Part shown: positions 61,701-64,000 of the stretch, piece after piece
Numbering within the stretch: the first letter of the stretch is position 1
Layout of the letters: each line of letters opens with the position of its first letter
From: UBA1081 sp964443825
GTDB lineage: Bacteria > Bacillota > Clostridia > Oscillospirales > Acutalibacteraceae
Assembly: GCA_964443825.1 (NCBI GenBank)
Contig: CAYUEV010000002.1
Coordinates: 1-64,000, forward strand
Reading direction: 5' to 3'
DNA: 64,000 nucleotides
Position numbers and translations under genes: made by a program
The notes under the pieces: model-generated
What the model saw: only the letters and a program-made list of their open reading frames with translations
What the model was told of the DNA's origin: nothing
The model's database searches: none

Positions 61701-62221
61701 TAACCGAGATTTTTATATACTTCTTTAAACTCGGCTTGCGTTATAGATCTCGCTTGCTCCTGGACGCCGTTTTCAAAAGTGCAGGCATTGCTGTTGTCAA
61801 CGTCGTGGTTGCCGTTTATAACGATAACTTTTATGCCGGCGTCTTTCTCAAACTGTTCGAGGATAGCGGCGAGTTCCGCATGAGCCTGATACTCGCCGTC
61901 TTTTGTCAGGTCGCCCGATATAAACAGGTACTTTGTGCCGAGTTCCGGCGCTTTTAAGGCTATGGAATCAAGCGTTGTTCTCGTGATTGCGTCTGATTCC
62001 ATAAATTCTTTAGAGGACATTGTGTTGTAATTTTGCCATTCAGGGCAGTTGTCGCCCGTGTAGGACTGAGGATAGTAGTGTACGTCCGATATTGAGGCGA
62101 ACGATAAGGATGATTTAACCTCGTCAGGGTTGCCCGTCGCCGCGAAGCCGCTTAAGGCGGGCGCGCCGACTGTAAAAATCAGAACGGCTGTGAGAATTAT
62201 GGAGATCGCTTTTTTGAACAT
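58715..62221 (-). CDS. Secreted protein with two metallophosphoesterase domains
   Basis: 1168 residues. A signal peptide (1-28, IILTAVLIFTVGAPALSGFA) precedes a first calcineurin-like domain (about 38-370): SISDVHYYP, FISGDLTKDGEY, INGNHDVDN, MQHHSLSAH, FTGHLHTND. A helical linker of about 300 residues follows (about 385-690). Then a purple-acid-phosphatase-like unit: a fibronectin-type domain ending TKYFYRVGD, and a second catalytic domain with FHMSDPQSQ, IMNTGDLVDHG, ATGNHEEKYD, ALHKAPYSNG and EGHDHVYMR. The C-terminus ends in an aromatic/hydrophobic helix. Both metal sites look complete. Substrate unknown: organic phosphate scavenging or nucleotide hydrolysis are possible. Confidence 0.92.
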   Translation of the reverse strand: MFKKAISIILTAVLIFTVGAPALSGFAATGNPDEVKSSLSFASISDVHYYPQSYTGDNCPEWQNYNTMSSKEFMESDAITRTTLDSIALKAPELGTKYLFISGDLTKDGEYQAHAELAAILEQFEKDAGIKVIVINGNHDVDNSNACTFENGVQEQARSITQAEFKEVYKNLGYDLAVAEYTPPSGKTENGLSYVVDLDKNYRLIVVDSNEYDAYTPQTPITNGAITEDCLNWVKEMAAQGKAQGKTVMVMQHHSLSAHMKVEPSIGGRFVVDDYLNVAEQYADAGIHFAFTGHLHTNDVASVTSDNGNVIYDCETGSLAGYPNRFNEMKITTYGDGESDVSYDSFDCDLAHEINVNGTVYPKPFSQPSFAINFGGRYTEDGNPDVTEFFTGFFQRYVVRYAKQIRDAGGIKAFLKSEAGVDLDEKIKDLLAPYIGDGINILGVNFSSENIMWFIDDLLLQIEDLYIKDESKLLPVVRNLVSKLAGCVISDVPCTKFIDSLHFGDPNKPGTFGDLVLTAMHYWYDGNEDSGGDAFVQDAIKNFREGDAADKLFNVLVDALLNDVITDAVLAKVEVRVDKLFDKDPGLGKLLGVSLDTFVKRLLKNDNTYKGLVDTIFKSGILPYENLYDVIDQLFLQEYLTDSQMEGIGYELAYIVEDLTSDENPKTLGDRGVTYSSDKVVPPATTENYRLPTMISVTLGENNTSANINWFSKSTVKGGDIEIYKESDFKGFTGSPTKNASFTINSESKEVDRRYPGLDFGVIGAFNYDFKMTRHTVTLSNLEPNTKYFYRVGDASRGWWSDSGAIETPDGGKNVTFFHMSDPQSQNVPQYERSWANVVKTAYKLYPDAKFIMNTGDLVDHGSNTNQWQWMFDTASQNLMNTYFMPATGNHEEKYDYATVDNFTLPGVPEQDTASGVYYSFDYNNLHIAVLNTNDLGDDDAISAKQIEWLKNDMNSSAAQWKIVALHKAPYSNGSHYNDDDVCAIRDQLSVLMPQLHIDLVLEGHDHVYMRTYSMDSNLVNDSSRIYLNHDGKKYKTDVAPTGTTYVISGTSGVKTYNVKDASLTDEYFPRAEAIRTADASMFSAIQIEDGVLYFDAYKVNGSKAENVDSFAIQKDATQGEYAGDAPDVVGEEINNPKKSFFEVWKEIMSFLERVMYIISRICLLLAG

Positions 62222-62257
62222 TCAAAATAACCCCTATCTTAGAATTTATCTGACATA

Positions 62258-62286
62258 ATAATATCACAAGCTTAGATAAATGTAAA
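62258..62286 (-). promoter_or_regulatory. Promoter of the double phosphoesterase gene
   Basis: On the minus strand TTTACA (62281-62286), 17 bp and TATTAT (62258-62263) with an extended TGA. Confidence 0.7.
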
Positions 62287-62356
62287 TAATTGCTACAACA
62301 AAATTTCAATATTATTTACAATTATGTAAGAAATGTTAAAACAGTGAAGACACGCA

Positions 62357-62386
62357 AAACAAAAAAGAGGCTCGGAAGCCCCTTTT
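62357..62386 (-). terminator. Intrinsic terminator after folD
   Basis: AAAAGAGGCT (62363-62372) pairs with AGCCCCTTTT (62377-62386), one mismatch, 4-nt loop; minus strand continues TTTTGTTTTG. Confidence 0.8.
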
Positions 62387-62408
62387 ACCTTTTATTAAGA
62401 ATTGCCGC

Positions 62409-63257
62409 TTACTTTATCCTGTTTTTCGCGGCTTTTAAAGCGTTGTTTAAAAGCATCGTTATCGTCATAGGTCCTACGCCGCCGGGAACAGGCGTGATAA
62501 AAGACGTTTTCGGAGCTACGCTGTCAAAATCCACGTCGCCGAGGAGCTTCCCGTCGTCCGTTCTGTTAATTCCCACGTCGAACACGACGGCGCCGTCTTT
62601 CACCATATCCGCCGTCACAAATTCAGGTTTTCCAACGGCGGCCACAAGTATATCGGCTTCTTTTGTAATATCTTTTAAATTCTTAGTTTTGCTGTGACAG
62701 ACGGTAACGGTCGCGTTAAGGTTGAGCATAAGACTCGCCATAGGTTTTCCGACTATATTGCTGCGCCCGATTATTACGCAATGTTTTCCCTCTATCGGAA
62801 TATTGTAGTAGTTCATCATCTCCACCATTCCGGCGGGCGTGCAAGGCGTGAAAACGTAATCTCCCGCCGAAAGTTTGCCCCTGTTTACGGGGTGAAAAGC
62901 GTCCACGTCCTTTTCCGGAGATATGGCGTTCAACACTATTTTCTCGTCAATGGAAGGGGGCAAAGGCAGCTGGCAAAGTATCCCGTCCGATTTACCGTCG
63001 GCGTTAAGTTTTTCTATTAAAGATAGAAGTTCGTCTGTAGTAGTATCATAGGGGAGAGCGTACTCATACGACGCGATTCCCGTTTCATAGCACGCTTTTT
63101 TCTTATTGTTCACGTATATTTTCGACGCTTTGTCGTCGCCTACTATAATGACGCTAAGTCCCGGAGTCACGCCTTTTTCCTTAAGGGATTTCACCTCGTC
63201 GGATATTCTTGCTCTTACGGCTTTTGAAACTTCTTTGCCGCTCATTAAATTATACAT
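62409..63257 (-). CDS. folD: Methylenetetrahydrofolate dehydrogenase/cyclohydrolase
   Basis: 282 residues, converting methylene-THF to formyl-THF in two steps with NADP. SVIIVGDDKASKIYVNNKKKA holds the catalytic Lys and Tyr region, GILCQLPLP the substrate site, FTPCTPAGMVEMMNYYNI and HCVIIGRSNIVGKPMASLML the dinucleotide-binding loop, and the end FITPVPGGVGPMTITMLLNN. Full family length. The upstream gene lgt lies 20 bp away on the same strand. Confidence 0.97.
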   Translation of the reverse strand: MYNLMSGKEVSKAVRARISDEVKSLKEKGVTPGLSVIIVGDDKASKIYVNNKKKACYETGIASYEYALPYDTTTDELLSLIEKLNADGKSDGILCQLPLPPSIDEKIVLNAISPEKDVDAFHPVNRGKLSAGDYVFTPCTPAGMVEMMNYYNIPIEGKHCVIIGRSNIVGKPMASLMLNLNATVTVCHSKTKNLKDITKEADILVAAVGKPEFVTADMVKDGAVVFDVGINRTDDGKLLGDVDFDSVAPKTSFITPVPGGVGPMTITMLLNNALKAAKNRIK

Positions 63258-63277
63258 AAATCCGCTCCTCGTGAAAT

Positions 63278-64000
63278 TTATTCTTTCTTGTCGTCTTCAG
63301 GCGATTTGTCGGGCGACGGCGCGTTTTCTCCGGGTTCTTCCTTATTGTTATCGTCGTTTTTTTCCTCTTTTTTACTTGATTTAAAAAACGGTTCGGGCTC
63401 TATAAAGTAGTCGACGCCCTCTATCGGTTTCGGATTTTTTGTTCTTATAATTAAGAAAACTATAAGCGTCGCGGCGCAAACCACAACTAAAACGGCGGAC
63501 AAAAGTTGAGATACCCTTATAGTCGTATTAGGTATATAAAGGCTGTCGGTTCGCAAGCCTTCTATAAACATTCTCCCGATTCCGTACCAAACGCCGTAAC
63601 AAAGAGCTATTTGCCCGCTAAACTTGCGGAATTTTTTACATATGAAGAAAAGAACAAAGAAGCCTAAAACGCACCACACCGACTCATAAAAGAACGTCGG
63701 GTGGACGGGCGCGAACGGGTCTACTCCGGGCAGCTCCTCTTGGTGAGAAATTATATATTCGGACACTTTCTGGCTAGTCATTCCGAAAGAGCCGTTTGTG
63801 TTGCATCCGAAGGCCTCTTGATTCGCGTAATTGCCCCATCTTCCTATGCCTTGACCTATCAAAAGGCTCATTGACGCCATATCGAGAAGGTTTAAAAAAT
63901 TCAGTTTTATAATTTTAGCGGTAATAAAAGCCGCCAACACCCCTCCTATAATGCCGCCGTAAATCGCGAGTCCGCCGTTCCAAATTTCAAGTATTTCGAG
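63278..64000 (-). CDS. lgt: Prolipoprotein diacylglyceryl transferase (5' end outside window)
   Basis: The frame is open to the right edge (241 codons). Reading in from 64000 gives LEILEIWNGGLAIYGGIIGG, the conserved Lgt segment, so the gene is longer than any start inside the window. LLIGQGIGRWGNYANQEAFG is the signature with the catalytic Arg region, and VHPTFFYESVWCV and GRMFIEGLRTDSLYI follow. At least four membrane spans are visible. The last 40 residues are an unusually acidic, Lys/Glu/Asp/Pro-rich tail. It transfers diacylglycerol to lipobox cysteines of proteins such as those at 22621 and 56817. Confidence 0.96.
   Translation of the reverse strand, partial: LEILEIWNGGLAIYGGIIGGVLAAFITAKIIKLNFLNLLDMASMSLLIGQGIGRWGNYANQEAFGCNTNGSFGMTSQKVSEYIISHQEELPGVDPFAPVHPTFFYESVWCVLGFFVLFFICKKFRKFSGQIALCYGVWYGIGRMFIEGLRTDSLYIPNTTIRVSQLLSAVLVVVCAATLIVFLIIRTKNPKPIEGVDYFIEPEPFFKSSKKEEKNDDNNKEEPGENAPSPDKSPEDDKKE

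Overview
The window reads as chromosomal DNA from an uncultured, anaerobic member of the Firmicutes, class Clostridia (Oscillospirales or a close relative is my best guess). The evidence is the fairly AT-rich sequence, strong AGGAGG-type ribosome sites, sigma-A promoters, a small bacterial SRP RNA in front of dnaX-ybaB-recR, AddAB instead of RecBCD, a SCIFF peptide with its radical-SAM maturase, a V/A-type ATPase operon and ECF transport. The set of glycoside hydrolases (GH29, GH3, GH30, GH25) suggests a plant-fibre or mucus-rich gut habitat. No tRNA, rRNA, CRISPR array, recombinase or prophage gene was found.

Layout. 1-4872 (minus strand): an edge-truncated polytopic membrane protein, an SDR epimerase-like protein with an added zinc finger, and an alpha-L-fucosidase. 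5046-13730 (plus): a complete nine-gene V-type ATPase operon (H-I-K-E-C-F-A-B-D) whose rotor subunit carries the residues of a Na+ site. 13757-17007: a GH25 lysozyme, a membrane-anchored protein of unknown function and an aldo/keto reductase. 17028-23457 (plus): a cobalamin riboswitch with a terminator/antiterminator, followed by six tightly packed genes: a secreted DUF4430-like protein, a secreted beta-propeller, EcfT, a fused double EcfA, an EcfS and a DUF4430 lipoprotein. I read this as a vitamin B12 capture and import system.

23471-27809 is a foreign-looking island with a GPH-type sugar transporter and a GH30 hydrolase. It lies between two 41-bp direct repeats that duplicate the 3' end of the DUF4430 gene and the -35 box of the next promoter. 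Immediately after it come the SCIFF peptide, its maturase and a PLP decarboxylase (27891-30763). 30830-33860 (minus): a PduL-type phosphotransacylase and a GH3 glycosidase. 34126-37480: serC, serA and an iron alcohol dehydrogenase. 37522-46579: a small phosphoesterase, a D,D-carboxypeptidase and addB-addA. 46610-49358: SRP RNA, dnaX, ybaB and recR. 49430-51972: an FGGY sugar kinase and an unknown protein.

52008-64000 is all on the minus strand: an iron-sulfur-flavoprotein-like gene, a thioesterase and recD2; a Crp/Fnr regulator in front of a NitT/TauT-type ABC transporter, with a perfect 16-bp palindrome at its promoter; a 1168-residue secreted protein with two metallophosphoesterase domains; folD; and lgt, cut by the right edge. 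The most original content is the B12 operon, the repeat-flanked island beside it, and the unusual SCIFF peptide.
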